A stretch of DNA of 64,000 bases from Pseudomonas viridiflava (GCF_003702045.1 NZ_RBTP01000065.1:173775-237774); one strand, 5' to 3'. Numbered from the stretch's first letter, positions 8,159 to 17,791 are shown. The notes: generated by a model from the letters alone, not told the origin. Numbers and translations are program-made.

Positions 8159-9481
8159 GTGCAAAATAATAAAAAAGCATCGCTGGGCCAGATCCACCGT
8201 TTCTCTTGGGTATCTTTATTGGTGTGCTGGATGATCTGGATCCTCAACGCCTATGATCGCGAGATCGTCCTGCGCTTGGGGCCGACCATTTCCAAGCACT
8301 TCGACTTGTCGGCGGATCAGTGGGGCACTTTGGCCACTGTCGTCATGCTGGCCCTGGCCGTTCTGGATATTCCCGGATCCATCTGGAGCGACCGCTATGG
8401 CGGCGGTTGGAAACGGGCGCGCTTTCAGGTTCCGTTGGTGCTGGGCTACACCGCGCTTTCTTTCCTTTCAGGCTTCAAAGCGCTCAGTGGAAGCCTGGCC
8501 AGCTTCGTCGCTTTGCGGGTGGGTGTGAACCTGGGGGCAGGGTGGGGCGAGCCTGTCGGCGTCAGTAACACCGCAGAATGGTGGCCCGTGGAGCGCCGAG
8601 GTTTTGCTCTGGGCGCTCACCACACCGGTTATCCTATCGGCGCAATGCTCAGCGGTATTGTCGCCAGCTTCGTGATCACCACGTTCGGTGAAGACAACTG
8701 GCGCTACGTGTTCTTTTTCGCCTTCGTGGTCGCGCTGCCCTTGATGATTTTCTGGTCGCGCTACTCGACTGCCGAACGCATCACTCAGTTGTACGCGGAC
8801 ATCGCCGCCAAAGGCATGACCCCACCGGACAGCACGCCATCGACCAACGTCAAAGGCCAGGCCTGGGAAACGTTCAAGGCAACGCTCGCCAATCGCAACA
8901 TTGCCCTCACCGCCGGCAACACGATGCTGACGCAAGTGGTGTACATGGGCGTGAACATTGTCCTGCCTGCTTACCTGTACAACATACTTCACCTGTCGCT
9001 GGCCGAGTCGGCAGGGATGAGCGTGGTGTTCACCCTGACGGGCATCCTGGGTCAACTGGTCTGGCCGTCGCTGTCTGACATCATCGGTCGCCGGGTGACG
9101 CTGCTCATCTGCGGCGTCTGGATGGCGGCCAGCGTGGGGGCGTTCTACTTCGCCAGCACCACGCTGATCGTTATCGTCGTGCAGCTGCTGTTCGGTCTGG
9201 TTGCCAACGCAGTCTGGCCGATCTACTACGCAGTGGCGTCCGACTCCGCACAGCCTTCAGCGACATCGACCGCTAACGGCATCATCACCACCGCGATGTT
9301 CATCGGTGGCGGCATCGCACCGATATTGATGGGTACGCTGATCAGCATGGGCGGTGGCTGGACCAGTCTTCAAGGCTATACGGTGTGTTTCTTTGTCATG
9401 GCAGGCTGCGCGCTCGGCGGGGCGTTCTTGCAGTTGTTTTCTCATCGCAGGCAAGTGTTGGTGGCCCAGGCAGGTCTCTGA
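8159..9481 (+). CDS. MFS transporter, anion:cation/sugar-acid type
   Basis: A 440-aa inner-membrane importer of the major facilitator superfamily with 12 predicted hydrophobic segments. The NAYDREIVLRLGP first-helix region, the loop DIPGSIWSDRYGGGWKRAR and the WSDRYG motif fit the organic-anion branch that includes hexuronate and glucarate importers. The GTG at 8159 is chosen because GGAG lies eight bases upstream; an ATG at 8132 would add nine residues and has a poorer ribosome site. As last gene of the GntR-SDR-BKACE-SMP-30 run it probably brings in the pathway substrate. Confidence 0.82.
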   Translation: MQNNKKASLGQIHRFSWVSLLVCWMIWILNAYDREIVLRLGPTISKHFDLSADQWGTLATVVMLALAVLDIPGSIWSDRYGGGWKRARFQVPLVLGYTALSFLSGFKALSGSLASFVALRVGVNLGAGWGEPVGVSNTAEWWPVERRGFALGAHHTGYPIGAMLSGIVASFVITTFGEDNWRYVFFFAFVVALPLMIFWSRYSTAERITQLYADIAAKGMTPPDSTPSTNVKGQAWETFKATLANRNIALTAGNTMLTQVVYMGVNIVLPAYLYNILHLSLAESAGMSVVFTLTGILGQLVWPSLSDIIGRRVTLLICGVWMAASVGAFYFASTTLIVIVVQLLFGLVANAVWPIYYAVASDSAQPSATSTANGIITTAMFIGGGIAPILMGTLISMGGGWTSLQGYTVCFFVMAGCALGGAFLQLFSHRRQVLVAQAGL

Positions 9482-9489
9482 GGGTTTTG

Positions 9490-9518
9490 GTCCCGATGGC
9501 GAGGGCTGTCGGGACTTT
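9490..9518. terminator. probable terminator between MFS and LysR genes
   Basis: GTCCCGA (9490-9496) pairs with TCGGGAC (9509-9515) and is followed by TTTC. It sits in the 36-bp gap between two converging genes. The stem is strong but the T-run is short. Confidence 0.45.
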
Positions 9519-10435
9519 CATTGCAGACTGTCTGGATCCCCGAAAAACATCTGAATCCGCGACCTCAACCACCGTTCCCCCGGATCATTATCCTGCGCGC
9601 CACGCCAGGCCATGTGCAGTTCAAACGTACGCGTTTCAATCGGCAGTTCTTCCGCCCGCACGCCACCCGCCGCCGTCAGCACTTGCGCGGCGTAGTCCGG
9701 GACGGTGGCGATGATGTCGGTGCCGGTCAGCAGTGTCGCCAGACCGTTGAATTGCGGAACAGCCAGCACGACGTGACGTTTGCGGTCCAGTTGCTCCAGA
9801 TGCTCGTCGATGAACCCGCTCAGGTCGCCGGCGAAGGACACCAGCGCGTGGGGGCGTGCACAGAAGTCGTCGAGGCTCAGTGGGCCGGGAATCGAGTCGG
9901 CGCGCAGCAGTTGTGGCTTGCTACGGCGCAAGACTTTGCGCTTGGCGTTGGCAGGCAGGTCTTGCGTATAGCTGACGCCCACCGAGATTTCGCCCGAGGC
10001 CAGCAGTGGCGGCATCAGGATGTAGTTGACGCGTCGGATCACCAGTACGATGCCCGGCGCTTCGGAACGCAGGCGCTTGAGCAGGGTGGGCAGCAGAGCG
10101 AACTCGACGTCGTCGGACAGGCCGATACGGAATACCGAGGTGCTGGTGGCCGGGTCGAACTCCGAGGCGCGGCTGACGGCGGTGGAGATGGAGTCCAGCG
10201 CCGGAGAGAGCAACCCGAAGATTTCCGTAGCGCGAGCGGTAGGCTCCATGCTGCGGCCGGTGCGCACGAACAGCGGATCGTCGAACAGCCCGCGCAAGCG
10301 CGACAGGGCGGCGCTGATGGCCGGTTGGCCGAGGAACAGTTTCTCCGCCGCTCGCGTCACGCTTCGCTCATGCATCAGGGTTTCAAAGACGATGAGCAGA
10401 TTGAGGTCGACGCGACGCAGGTCGTTGCGATTCAT
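9518..10435 (-). CDS. LysR family transcriptional regulator
   Basis: A 305-aa LysR-type regulator. The N-terminal HTH (DLNLLIVFETLMHERSVTRAAEKLF, then GQPAISAALSRLRGLFDDPLFVR, residues 8-60) is textbook, followed by a substrate-binding effector domain. The start at 10435 (MNRNDLRRVDLN) matches the family's usual spacing to the HTH; an in-frame start at 10516 would add 27 residues of no family likeness. It is divergent from the quinone-oxidoreductase-like gene at 10754, its most likely target, and converges on the catabolic operon. Confidence 0.87.
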   Translation of the reverse strand: MNRNDLRRVDLNLLIVFETLMHERSVTRAAEKLFLGQPAISAALSRLRGLFDDPLFVRTGRSMEPTARATEIFGLLSPALDSISTAVSRASEFDPATSTSVFRIGLSDDVEFALLPTLLKRLRSEAPGIVLVIRRVNYILMPPLLASGEISVGVSYTQDLPANAKRKVLRRSKPQLLRADSIPGPLSLDDFCARPHALVSFAGDLSGFIDEHLEQLDRKRHVVLAVPQFNGLATLLTGTDIIATVPDYAAQVLTAAGGVRAEELPIETRTFELHMAWRGAQDNDPGERWLRSRIQMFFGDPDSLQ

Positions 10436-10753
10436 ACGAAGGGTCTCGGGCCATGTGTCGAATGGAAGCGGGGGCAGGGTGCGATAGTACGAGCAAACGT
10501 CGATTTCACGAATCAAAAATTAACAGAAGGATGATTGACCTGCGTTAAATGTGCGCACGGGTTGCAATGTTTCGTCGACATGCGAACAATGGCCGCCATC
10601 TTCGAATCGCCGCACAAGCGTTGTCTGGCAAGCTGTGCAGCCTTTCAGGGACAATCGATGACAGGCATGTCGACTATTAATAGCCACTGATAGTGTTACC
10701 GGCAATGCCCGGATAGAGTTTGTGGCATCAAGGTTTACGAGGCGAGGTTCTCA

Positions 10754-11776
10754 ATGTCCCGCATGATCCGTTTTAACCAGTTTGGCCCGGCCGAGGTGCT
10801 CAAGATCGAAGAGCACCCCGACGCGTTGCCTGCACCCGGTGAGGTGCAAGTGCGCGTCCAGGCAATCGGCGTCAGCTGGTATGACGTTCTCTGGCGACAA
10901 AATCTGGCTTCTACCCAGGCCCGGCTACCGGCAGGTCTGGGGTATGAAATGGCCGGCGTGGTGACCGCGCTGGGCGAAGGTGTCGTTGATTTGAGCGTAG
11001 GCGACAAGGTGGCCAGTTTTCCGGCAGCCGACGCCAACGACCATCCCGTGTATGGCGAGTCCATTGTGTTACCACGCAAGGCGCTGGTCCGTTATCCGGA
11101 CGTGCTGACCGCGGTTCAGGCGAGCGTGCATTACACGCCTTATCTGGTGGCCTATTTCGCTTATGTCGATCTGGCGCGCGTCAAGCCCGGCCAGTCGGTG
11201 CTGGTGACCGACGCCAGTCATTGTTCCGGACCGTCGTTCGTGCAGTTGGGCAAGGCATTGGGTGTGCGCGTCATCGCGGCCACCAAGACCGACGATGCTC
11301 GCGAGTATCTGCTGTCGCTGGGCGCCGACAAGGTGGTGGTCACCGAAGAGCAGGACTTGCTCATGGCGATCAACAAATACACCGATAACCGTGGAGTCGA
11401 TGCAGTATTCGATGGCTTGGGCGGCCCGCAGATGTCACTGATGGGCGATGTGTTGGCACCGCGTGGTAGCCTGGTGTTGTACGGGCTGCAGGGCGGCAAC
11501 CAGACCCCATTCCCGGCGTGTGCCGCTTTTCAGAAGAACATTCAGTTCTATGTGCACTGCCTGGGCAACTTCACTGGCAAGCCTGAACTGGGCATCACTC
11601 AGGATGCGGAGGCGTTGCAGCGGGCGTTGCGCGATATCAATCAGTTGACCGCCGATCAAGTGCTGACCCCGCTGCAAACCCGCAGTTTTGCGTTCGAGCA
11701 GGTGGTGCAGGCGCATCGTTACATGGACACTTGCCCAATTGGCGGGCGCGCCGTTCTGGAGATCGAGTCGGCTTGA
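10754..11776 (+). CDS. zinc-independent MDR alcohol dehydrogenase / quinone oxidoreductase-like protein
   Basis: A 340-aa medium-chain dehydrogenase/reductase. The GroES-like N-terminus (residues 1-120, with GYEMAGVVTALGEGV) and the Rossmann half (residues 125-300, VLVTDASHCSGPSFVQLGKA) are clear. The catalytic-zinc Cys of true alcohol dehydrogenases is replaced (VSWYDVLWRQ), and the structural-zinc Cys cluster is absent. It therefore belongs with NADPH:quinone oxidoreductase-like enzymes reducing quinones or enones. A strong terminator follows at 11821, so it is a single-gene unit divergent from the LysR gene. Confidence 0.83.
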   Translation: MSRMIRFNQFGPAEVLKIEEHPDALPAPGEVQVRVQAIGVSWYDVLWRQNLASTQARLPAGLGYEMAGVVTALGEGVVDLSVGDKVASFPAADANDHPVYGESIVLPRKALVRYPDVLTAVQASVHYTPYLVAYFAYVDLARVKPGQSVLVTDASHCSGPSFVQLGKALGVRVIAATKTDDAREYLLSLGADKVVVTEEQDLLMAINKYTDNRGVDAVFDGLGGPQMSLMGDVLAPRGSLVLYGLQGGNQTPFPACAAFQKNIQFYVHCLGNFTGKPELGITQDAEALQRALRDINQLTADQVLTPLQTRSFAFEQVVQAHRYMDTCPIGGRAVLEIESA

Positions 11777-11820
11777 CCGATTGATTGTCCCGGCCAGCCA
11801 TACTGCTGTTGTTCATGCTA

Positions 11821-11846
11821 AAGCCTTCCTCGCGGAAGGCTTTTTT
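11821..11846 (+). terminator. rho-independent terminator
   Basis: AAGCCTTCC (11821-11829), loop TCGC, GGAAGGCTT (11834-11842) then TTTT: a perfect 9-bp stem with T-tail, 45 bases after the MDR stop codon. Confidence 0.9.
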
Positions 11847-12355
11847 GTTTGCCCCGTGATGCGCATGCTCATACAAGAAATATCACTAACGTACAGCGCC
11901 TGATGCGGCGTGAAGTATTTCTGCGGGACATGGATGCGCTCGCTGCGTGCGGTGAGTAATCATGTTTAATCGTTCTCTCAGAAAGCCTCTTGGGCAACTA
12001 ACTTTTCCTACGCTTAGTGTCGAGTTTAAGAAGTTATCGTGCTTGCGTGGCGTGAAAGTGCCCGCACAGCGTGGCCCTCAGGTTGTGGGAATGTGCTTTA
12101 AAAAGAGAGGCAGGTCGCGGGTGCTTCAACTGCATTAAATAAACGTAATGTTTAATAATCAGGAGGCTGCAGGCGAGCTGCACTTATTTTTATTGATTAT
12201 CTGTACCTTGTAATTGTTTCAAGGATACTGATAATAGTTGGGTAATGATTACTCAGGGAATGAGTCGTGGTCGATTATATATTCGGTCGTCAGTCCGTTT
12301 TTAGAGGCCGTATCCATACGGCGTTCTACAACGGTGAGCGGGCAGGGAGCATGCA
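11847..12355. other. AT-richer intergenic region upstream of the PP-loop gene
   Basis: About 500 bases with no convincing gene. From about 12000 to 12300 the base composition is visibly richer in A+T than the flanks (for example around 12130-12240), suggesting a promoter-rich or transferred segment. A tiny frame of 21 codons beginning ATGTTTAATAATCAGGAGG near 12148 has no ribosome site. No RNA gene or repeat was recognised. Confidence 0.5.
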
Positions 12356-13858
12356 ATGAGCGCCATTCACGAACAGGCAATGAACTATGTCTATCAGCAG
12401 GTGCTGCAGCGTCTGCTGGGTTACTTTTCGCGCGCGGAGCGAACAGCGCTGCAATTGCTGATTCAGCGATTGATCGTGGCGGCGGGGGGCATAGAGCGAA
12501 TCTCCAGCTTCAAGGTGCTGGTGCCCTTCGGCGGCGGCAAGGACAGTGCCTACACCCTTGCGTTCGTCAGGGCTGCACAGTTGAGTATCGCGTGCAGAGC
12601 GCCCGGCACGTTCAACCTGAGGGTGGCCAGCCGACGTCACGCGGGCATGACGCCTGCGGTCATGGACAACATCAATCGCAGTTACGGTGCGCTGTTTCTC
12701 TACGATGATCCCCGGGTCGAAATGCTGGTGTTTGACAACAAATACATTCAGCCTTTTGAGCCGGACCTGCCGTTCTCCAGTGCCGGTCGTGAGCAGAGCA
12801 GGTCCGACATGCTACTGGCCGGTCATCTGTCGGCGGGTGATGCGCGAACGACGTTTTGCAACAGCTGCTACCTGGGCCTGGCCGAATTCATCGGGCGGGC
12901 GTCGTCTTGGGGCAAGGGCGTAGATGCACTGGTCAGCGGGGACTCGCGCAAGGAGCAGAAACAGTACATCGGTTGGTTGATGCGTCTGGCCCAGGGCTTT
13001 GGTCATAACACCGGGCACTGGAAGAGTCATCGCTTCAACAGTGCGCTCAGAACGCTCGACCACTTGGCCAGTGCTTTTCACCACGAGCTTTACGGCGAAG
13101 CCGAGCCTGTCGAGAAGCCGGTCAAGCCGATCGTCTCGCCCATCAGGTCCAGCCTGCCGGCGTTAATCGGTATCGCCGATCTGGTGAGTTGCAAAGCCGA
13201 CGAGCACTGGGCGCTGCTGACCGAGTTCCTGGATTTTCGGTTCGACGACCTGTCGTTCAACTTCAGCGAGTCGGACTGTGCCAATCCAATGCTCATGGCG
13301 CACATGCGTGGGTTGAGCGCGCAGTACGTTCAAGGTCGCAGCTATGCGGACGGGATCGTCGAGTATCTGGCGCTGGCGACATCGCTGATGCGAACCAAAC
13401 AGATGCCAGCGCGCCTGGTCGATCAGGCCATGAACGCCTACGCCGGTCATGACCGGATTGAAGCGCGGCGTCAATTGGCGACGACGTTTGCCCAGGAAGG
13501 CTATGGCCTCAGCGAAACCCAACTGATCTGCATGCTGTTCTCGCCCTTTGTGAACGAGGGGCGTGGACTGGAAGATTACCTGCGCCGTAATCATCCCGGA
13601 ATGCTCATCGCTTTGCCTGACCTGCACCGGGTTTTGTCGGGCGCGACGGCATCGGACCAAGTCATGCACTGGTTGACGGACAACAGTGGCCTGGCCCTTG
13701 AAGGCTTGCGCAGCCTCTATATCAAGCGTCGTGTGGACTTCAGCGATGGACAGTCGATCATCGCCCGCATACGGGCTGCCGACCCTGACAAGCGCAAGGT
13801 CACGACAGTCAATCCGGTAACGGGTGAATCGGTCGTGCAGATTGTGTCCGGGCGTTGA
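12356..13858 (+). CDS. PP-loop (N-type ATP pyrophosphatase) superfamily protein, function unknown
   Basis: A 500-aa protein not recognised as any named enzyme. Residues 52-64 read FKVLVPFGGGKDS, a variant of the SGGxDS PP-loop of ATP pyrophosphatases (tRNA thiolation enzymes, asparagine synthetase, sugar amidotransferases), which activate a carbonyl or tRNA base by adenylation. FCNSCYLGLAEF near residue 170 holds a CxxC pair, and VDALVSGDSRKEQKQYIGW follows near residue 195. The C-terminal 270 residues are helical and unassigned. GGGAG six bases upstream supports the ATG at 12356. The MocR-type gene 93 bases downstream suggests a small-molecule pathway, perhaps amidation or thiolation; this is inference. 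Confidence 0.6.
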   Translation: MSAIHEQAMNYVYQQVLQRLLGYFSRAERTALQLLIQRLIVAAGGIERISSFKVLVPFGGGKDSAYTLAFVRAAQLSIACRAPGTFNLRVASRRHAGMTPAVMDNINRSYGALFLYDDPRVEMLVFDNKYIQPFEPDLPFSSAGREQSRSDMLLAGHLSAGDARTTFCNSCYLGLAEFIGRASSWGKGVDALVSGDSRKEQKQYIGWLMRLAQGFGHNTGHWKSHRFNSALRTLDHLASAFHHELYGEAEPVEKPVKPIVSPIRSSLPALIGIADLVSCKADEHWALLTEFLDFRFDDLSFNFSESDCANPMLMAHMRGLSAQYVQGRSYADGIVEYLALATSLMRTKQMPARLVDQAMNAYAGHDRIEARRQLATTFAQEGYGLSETQLICMLFSPFVNEGRGLEDYLRRNHPGMLIALPDLHRVLSGATASDQVMHWLTDNSGLALEGLRSLYIKRRVDFSDGQSIIARIRAADPDKRKVTTVNPVTGESVVQIVSGR

Positions 13859-13951
13859 ATTCGCTGACCGCCATAACCAGGTTCGGCGCATGGCATCGGG
13901 CATGCGATCACTGCCTGGAACCCTCCTTTGGCCGAGCCAGGTAGACCTTGG

Positions 13952-15358
13952 ATGAAAAGCAAAACGGATTTCGCTTATCAGGCGGTGTACCGCTATCTGT
14001 TGCGCCTGGTCACGGAGTCCGAGGCGACATCGTCCATCAAACTGCCTTCGCTTCGGCAACTGGCGCGGCGTCTTGGAGTGTCGATATCGACGGTGCAGAG
14101 CGCTTATTCGTTACTGGAAAAAGAAGGCCGTGTCTGTTCGGTTCCGAAATCAGGCTATTACTCGGTCGCTGATCAGAGCAGCGGTGACGCTCAGGCTTGG
14201 GCACAGGAAGACGACCCGCTTCTTGAAAGGCTCTGCCGAAGCAGTCTGCGAGCCGGAATGTACAGGCTGGGGCACGATGAGCCGACAGTCGTACAGAAAG
14301 CGGACGACGCGTTGCGGGCGATGGAGCGGGGCACGGCGCGGATCTACTCGGCACAGGGCAATGACAGCGCTCAGCCGTTTGGCAGCCATGAATTGCGAAC
14401 GGCCTTGGCAGCCCGCTATACGCACAGTACCGAGCAGGACTGGCATGCCGATGAGGTATTCATCGGCCCGGATCTGCCTGCGATGCTTGACGCTGTCATT
14501 GAAGCACTGTCCTTGCGCTCGACCCCTGTGCTGGTCGAGTCGCCTTGCGCATGGTCGCTGCTACGGCGGTTTCAAGCGTACGGCATCCGTATCATCGAGA
14601 TACCACTGGACGCCCTCGGCTGCATTGATCTGACGCTTCTCGATCAATTGCTCCTGGAGCAACGCATCACCCTGGCGCTGCTGTCATCGGTGCTCAATCC
14701 TGTTCGTGGCAGCGTCAGGCCCGCCGGCAACACACGGTCGATGGCTGAGCGGTTGAATCGGTCGGGTGTGTGGGTGCTGGAAAATGACAGCCACACCGAC
14801 TTGCTGTTTGCGCCTCAACCTGTCCGGTTACGAGACTTCATCGATCCGGAACGCCTCATCACCCTCGGTTCATTCGCCAAGACCCTTGGGCCTGAGGCCC
14901 CGTACGGCTATTTGCTGTGCCGGGGAGGCAGGATCCAATGGCAGCGCTATTTTCTTCTGCGTGCTTTCGAGTTGTCGCCGCTGCGTCAAAAAGCAATTGC
15001 CAGGCTCCATAGCAGTGGGCGCTTTGATGTGCACCTGGGCGATCTTGTCGCTGCGCTTGTCCGACACATGCGGGACATGACTCACGCGCTGGATTGTCAT
15101 CTGGGCCAAACGTTGCGCTACGACGTGCCAGCAGGTGGTAGCGGGATCTGGGCCGAGAGTCGTTACCCGGTGGACATGCGTCGCGCCACCGACAGTCTGC
15201 TGCGCGAACGGATCGTCATGATGCCCGGCGAGCTGTTCAGCACCCAGGGCTGGTATCGACAATCGCTGCGCATTAGTTTTACGTTCGACCGCCGCTACGC
15301 CATTGACCCGCTGCTGGCAGCGCTGCGGGAAGCGTTTGAGCAGGCCGTCCTCCCATGA
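13952..15358 (+). CDS. MocR-type GntR regulator with aminotransferase-like domain
   Basis: A 468-aa protein. Residues 1-70 form a GntR winged helix (LPSLRQLARRLGVSISTVQSAYSLLEKEGRV), and the remainder is a fold-type I PLP-binding aminotransferase-like domain. The PLP lysine is present in LGSFAKTLGPEAPYGYL and the Asp region in VWVLENDSHTDLLF (the usual EDDYD is ENDSH). MocR proteins regulate vitamin B6, GABA or amino-acid genes using PLP as sensor. The ATG at 13952 is preceded by AGG and gives the usual spacing to the HTH. It follows the PP-loop gene in the same direction and may regulate it. Confidence 0.82.
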   Translation: MKSKTDFAYQAVYRYLLRLVTESEATSSIKLPSLRQLARRLGVSISTVQSAYSLLEKEGRVCSVPKSGYYSVADQSSGDAQAWAQEDDPLLERLCRSSLRAGMYRLGHDEPTVVQKADDALRAMERGTARIYSAQGNDSAQPFGSHELRTALAARYTHSTEQDWHADEVFIGPDLPAMLDAVIEALSLRSTPVLVESPCAWSLLRRFQAYGIRIIEIPLDALGCIDLTLLDQLLLEQRITLALLSSVLNPVRGSVRPAGNTRSMAERLNRSGVWVLENDSHTDLLFAPQPVRLRDFIDPERLITLGSFAKTLGPEAPYGYLLCRGGRIQWQRYFLLRAFELSPLRQKAIARLHSSGRFDVHLGDLVAALVRHMRDMTHALDCHLGQTLRYDVPAGGSGIWAESRYPVDMRRATDSLLRERIVMMPGELFSTQGWYRQSLRISFTFDRRYAIDPLLAALREAFEQAVLP

Positions 15359-15514
15359 TGGCGCAAGCCGGTGCCCGTCGATCCATTTGTGTTTGCCAGA
15401 TTCTGTATGACGCGGTTAACTGGACGCCTGTCCAGTATTTGCAATCAATGGCTTCTTCGCGCAGTGACCTCTCTCATTCCCGCCCGCACCGAATCAATGC
15501 CTGCCTGCGGCCTG

Positions 15515-17791
15515 ATGCCTGCGAAACGGTATACGGTCGCCGTCAGGTCATTGTGCGAATTCACTGCCAAGGTGGGCGATCTCGACCTGCGCTTCACGCC
15601 ATCGCCCACGGCACAGGAAGGTATCGCCGGGCATCGCACGGTCGCCTCCCGTCGCGGAGCGGATTATCAGGCTGAACTGAGCCTCAGCGGTGACTACCAC
15701 GAGCTGACCGTCAGGGGCAGGGCGGACGGCTATGACGCTGCTCGCAACCAGTTGGAGGAAGTAAAGACCTACCGTGGCGAGCTGGACGCCATGCCGACCA
15801 ACCATCGCCAGCTGCATTGGGCGCAAGTGAAGGTGTATGGCTGGCTGCTCTGCCAGCAGCTTGATCTGCAGGACGTCACGCTGGCGCTGGTCTATTTCAA
15901 CATCGTCACTGAGCAGGAAACCCTGATTCGCGAGCACTTCGATGCCGAGACGCTGCAAGGTTTTTTCGAGCAGCAGTGCACCCTGTTCCTGAACTGGGCG
16001 CGACAGGAACTCGCCCATAGCCAGGCGCTGCATCAGTCGCTGGGTACGCTTGCCTTTCCCCATTCCGCGTTTCGCACGGGCCAACGAACCCTGGCCGAGT
16101 CGGTCTACAAGGCCGTGAGCACCGGTTGCTGCCTGATGGCGCAGGCTCCGACCGGCATCGGCAAGACCGTCGGTACGCTGTTCCCGCTGCTCAAGGCCGT
16201 GCCGGTCCAGAAGCTGGACAAGATTTTTTTCCTGACCGCCAAGACACCCGGTCGACGGCTGGCGCTGAATGCCCTGCAGGTCATTGGCGACAGTGCGCCC
16301 GCGCTTGCGTTGCGGGTGCTGGAGCTGGTGGCGCGGGACAAAGCCTGCGAGTATCCGGACAAAGCCTGTAACGGCGATTCCTGTCCTCTGGCCAAAGGAT
16401 TTTATGATCGTCTGCCTGCCGCACGTTCGGCGGCGCTGCAATCGCCCTGGCTGGATCAGGCCGGTGTGCGCGACGTCGCACTGCAGCATCAGGTCTGCCC
16501 GTATTACCTGAGTCAGGAACTGGCGCGTTGGGCCGATGTGGTGGTGGCCGACTACAACTATTATTTTGACTTGAGCGCGCTGCTGTTCGGTCTTGGCCAG
16601 TTAAATCAGTGGCGTGTCGCAACGCTGGTCGATGAGGCCCATAACATGGTCGAGCGCGCACGGCAGATGTACAGCGCCACGCTCGATCAAGGCACCGTCA
16701 AGACGTTGATCCATACGGCGCCGGAGCCGGTGAAGAAAGCCTTGCAGCGCGTGAGCCGACAGTGGACGGCGCTGCACAAGGAACAGGTCGGTGAATATCA
16801 AGCCTACGCGCGGCTGCCTGACAAGTTCCTCAACAGCCTCAACCTTTGCATTTCCACCATCGGCGATCATTTCAATGATCATCCACATGCGGTGGACGTC
16901 GCCTTGCAGGGCTTTTATCTGGAGGCCATTGGCTTTGTGCGAATTGCCGAGCTGTTCGACGAACACTTTCTGTTCGACATCGCCAAACGGGACGTCGGCA
17001 GCAAAGGCAGCCTGTCGCGTCTGAGTCTGCGCAATGTGGTGCCAGCTCGTTTTATTCAGCCGCGTCTGACGGCAGCGCGCAGCACCGTGCTGTTCTCCGC
17101 CACGCTCAACCCCAGTCACTACTATCGTGATCTGCTTGGCCTGCCTGCCAACACAGTGTGGATCGATGTGGAATCACCTTTCCATCACGAGCAACTGGAC
17201 GTACATATCGTCAGCCGCATCTCCACGCGCTACACCCATCGACAGGCGTCACTGGCACCTATCGTCGAGCTGATGGCTGAGCAGTTTCAGGGCCGACCGG
17301 GCAATTACCTCGCCTTCTTCAGCAGTTTTGATTACCTGCAGCAGGTCGCCGAGCTGATGGCGCGCGCTCATCCGCACATCGCGCTCTGGCAGCAGGCGAG
17401 GGGGATGGGCGAGAGCGAGCGGCATGCCTTTCTTGAACGCTTCACTCTGAGCAGCCAAGGCATCGGTTTCGCGGTACTGGGTGGGGCTTTCGGCGAGGGG
17501 ATCGACCTGCCGGGTGCCCGCTTGATTGGCGCGTTCATCGCGACGCTGGGGCTCCCTCAGCTCAATCCTGTCAATGAACAGTTCAAACAGCGCATGGCGA
17601 CCTTGTTTGGCGCTGGCTACGATTACACCTACCTGTATCCCGGCGTGCAAAAAGTCATACAGGCAGCGGGGCGCGTGATCCGCAGTCAAAGCGATCGCGG
17701 TGTGGTGATGCTGATCGATGACCGTTTCGCCGAGCGCAAGGTGACGCAGTTGTTTCCCGCGTGGTGGCGACCCGTTGAGTCAACGACTTAA
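15515..17791 (+). CDS. DinG/Rad3-type Fe-S DNA helicase with N-terminal PD-(D/E)XK nuclease-like region
   Basis: An approximately 758-aa superfamily 2 helicase of the XPD/DinG group. The Walker A motif is APTGIGKT, the DEAH box is LVDEAHNMVERAR, and motif VI is QAAGRVIRSQSDRG. Four cysteines between (in KACEYPDKACNGDSCPLA and HQVCPYY) match the Fe-S cluster. Before the helicase, RGRADGYDAARNQLEEVKTYRG fits a D-(D/E)XK nuclease core as in Cas4/RecB-like domains, so it may both cut and unwind DNA. The start is uncertain: 15515 (MPAKRYTVAVRSLCEF) is chosen from family likeness, while 15371 and 15497 are in-frame alternatives. It begins shortly after the MocR gene. Confidence 0.82.
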   Translation: MPAKRYTVAVRSLCEFTAKVGDLDLRFTPSPTAQEGIAGHRTVASRRGADYQAELSLSGDYHELTVRGRADGYDAARNQLEEVKTYRGELDAMPTNHRQLHWAQVKVYGWLLCQQLDLQDVTLALVYFNIVTEQETLIREHFDAETLQGFFEQQCTLFLNWARQELAHSQALHQSLGTLAFPHSAFRTGQRTLAESVYKAVSTGCCLMAQAPTGIGKTVGTLFPLLKAVPVQKLDKIFFLTAKTPGRRLALNALQVIGDSAPALALRVLELVARDKACEYPDKACNGDSCPLAKGFYDRLPAARSAALQSPWLDQAGVRDVALQHQVCPYYLSQELARWADVVVADYNYYFDLSALLFGLGQLNQWRVATLVDEAHNMVERARQMYSATLDQGTVKTLIHTAPEPVKKALQRVSRQWTALHKEQVGEYQAYARLPDKFLNSLNLCISTIGDHFNDHPHAVDVALQGFYLEAIGFVRIAELFDEHFLFDIAKRDVGSKGSLSRLSLRNVVPARFIQPRLTAARSTVLFSATLNPSHYYRDLLGLPANTVWIDVESPFHHEQLDVHIVSRISTRYTHRQASLAPIVELMAEQFQGRPGNYLAFFSSFDYLQQVAELMARAHPHIALWQQARGMGESERHAFLERFTLSSQGIGFAVLGGAFGEGIDLPGARLIGAFIATLGLPQLNPVNEQFKQRMATLFGAGYDYTYLYPGVQKVIQAAGRVIRSQSDRGVVMLIDDRFAERKVTQLFPAWWRPVESTT

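Noticed and set aside
12238..12708. Open frame overlapping the start of the PP-loop gene
   Set aside because: Out of frame with the supported gene, lacks a ribosome site and shows no domain.
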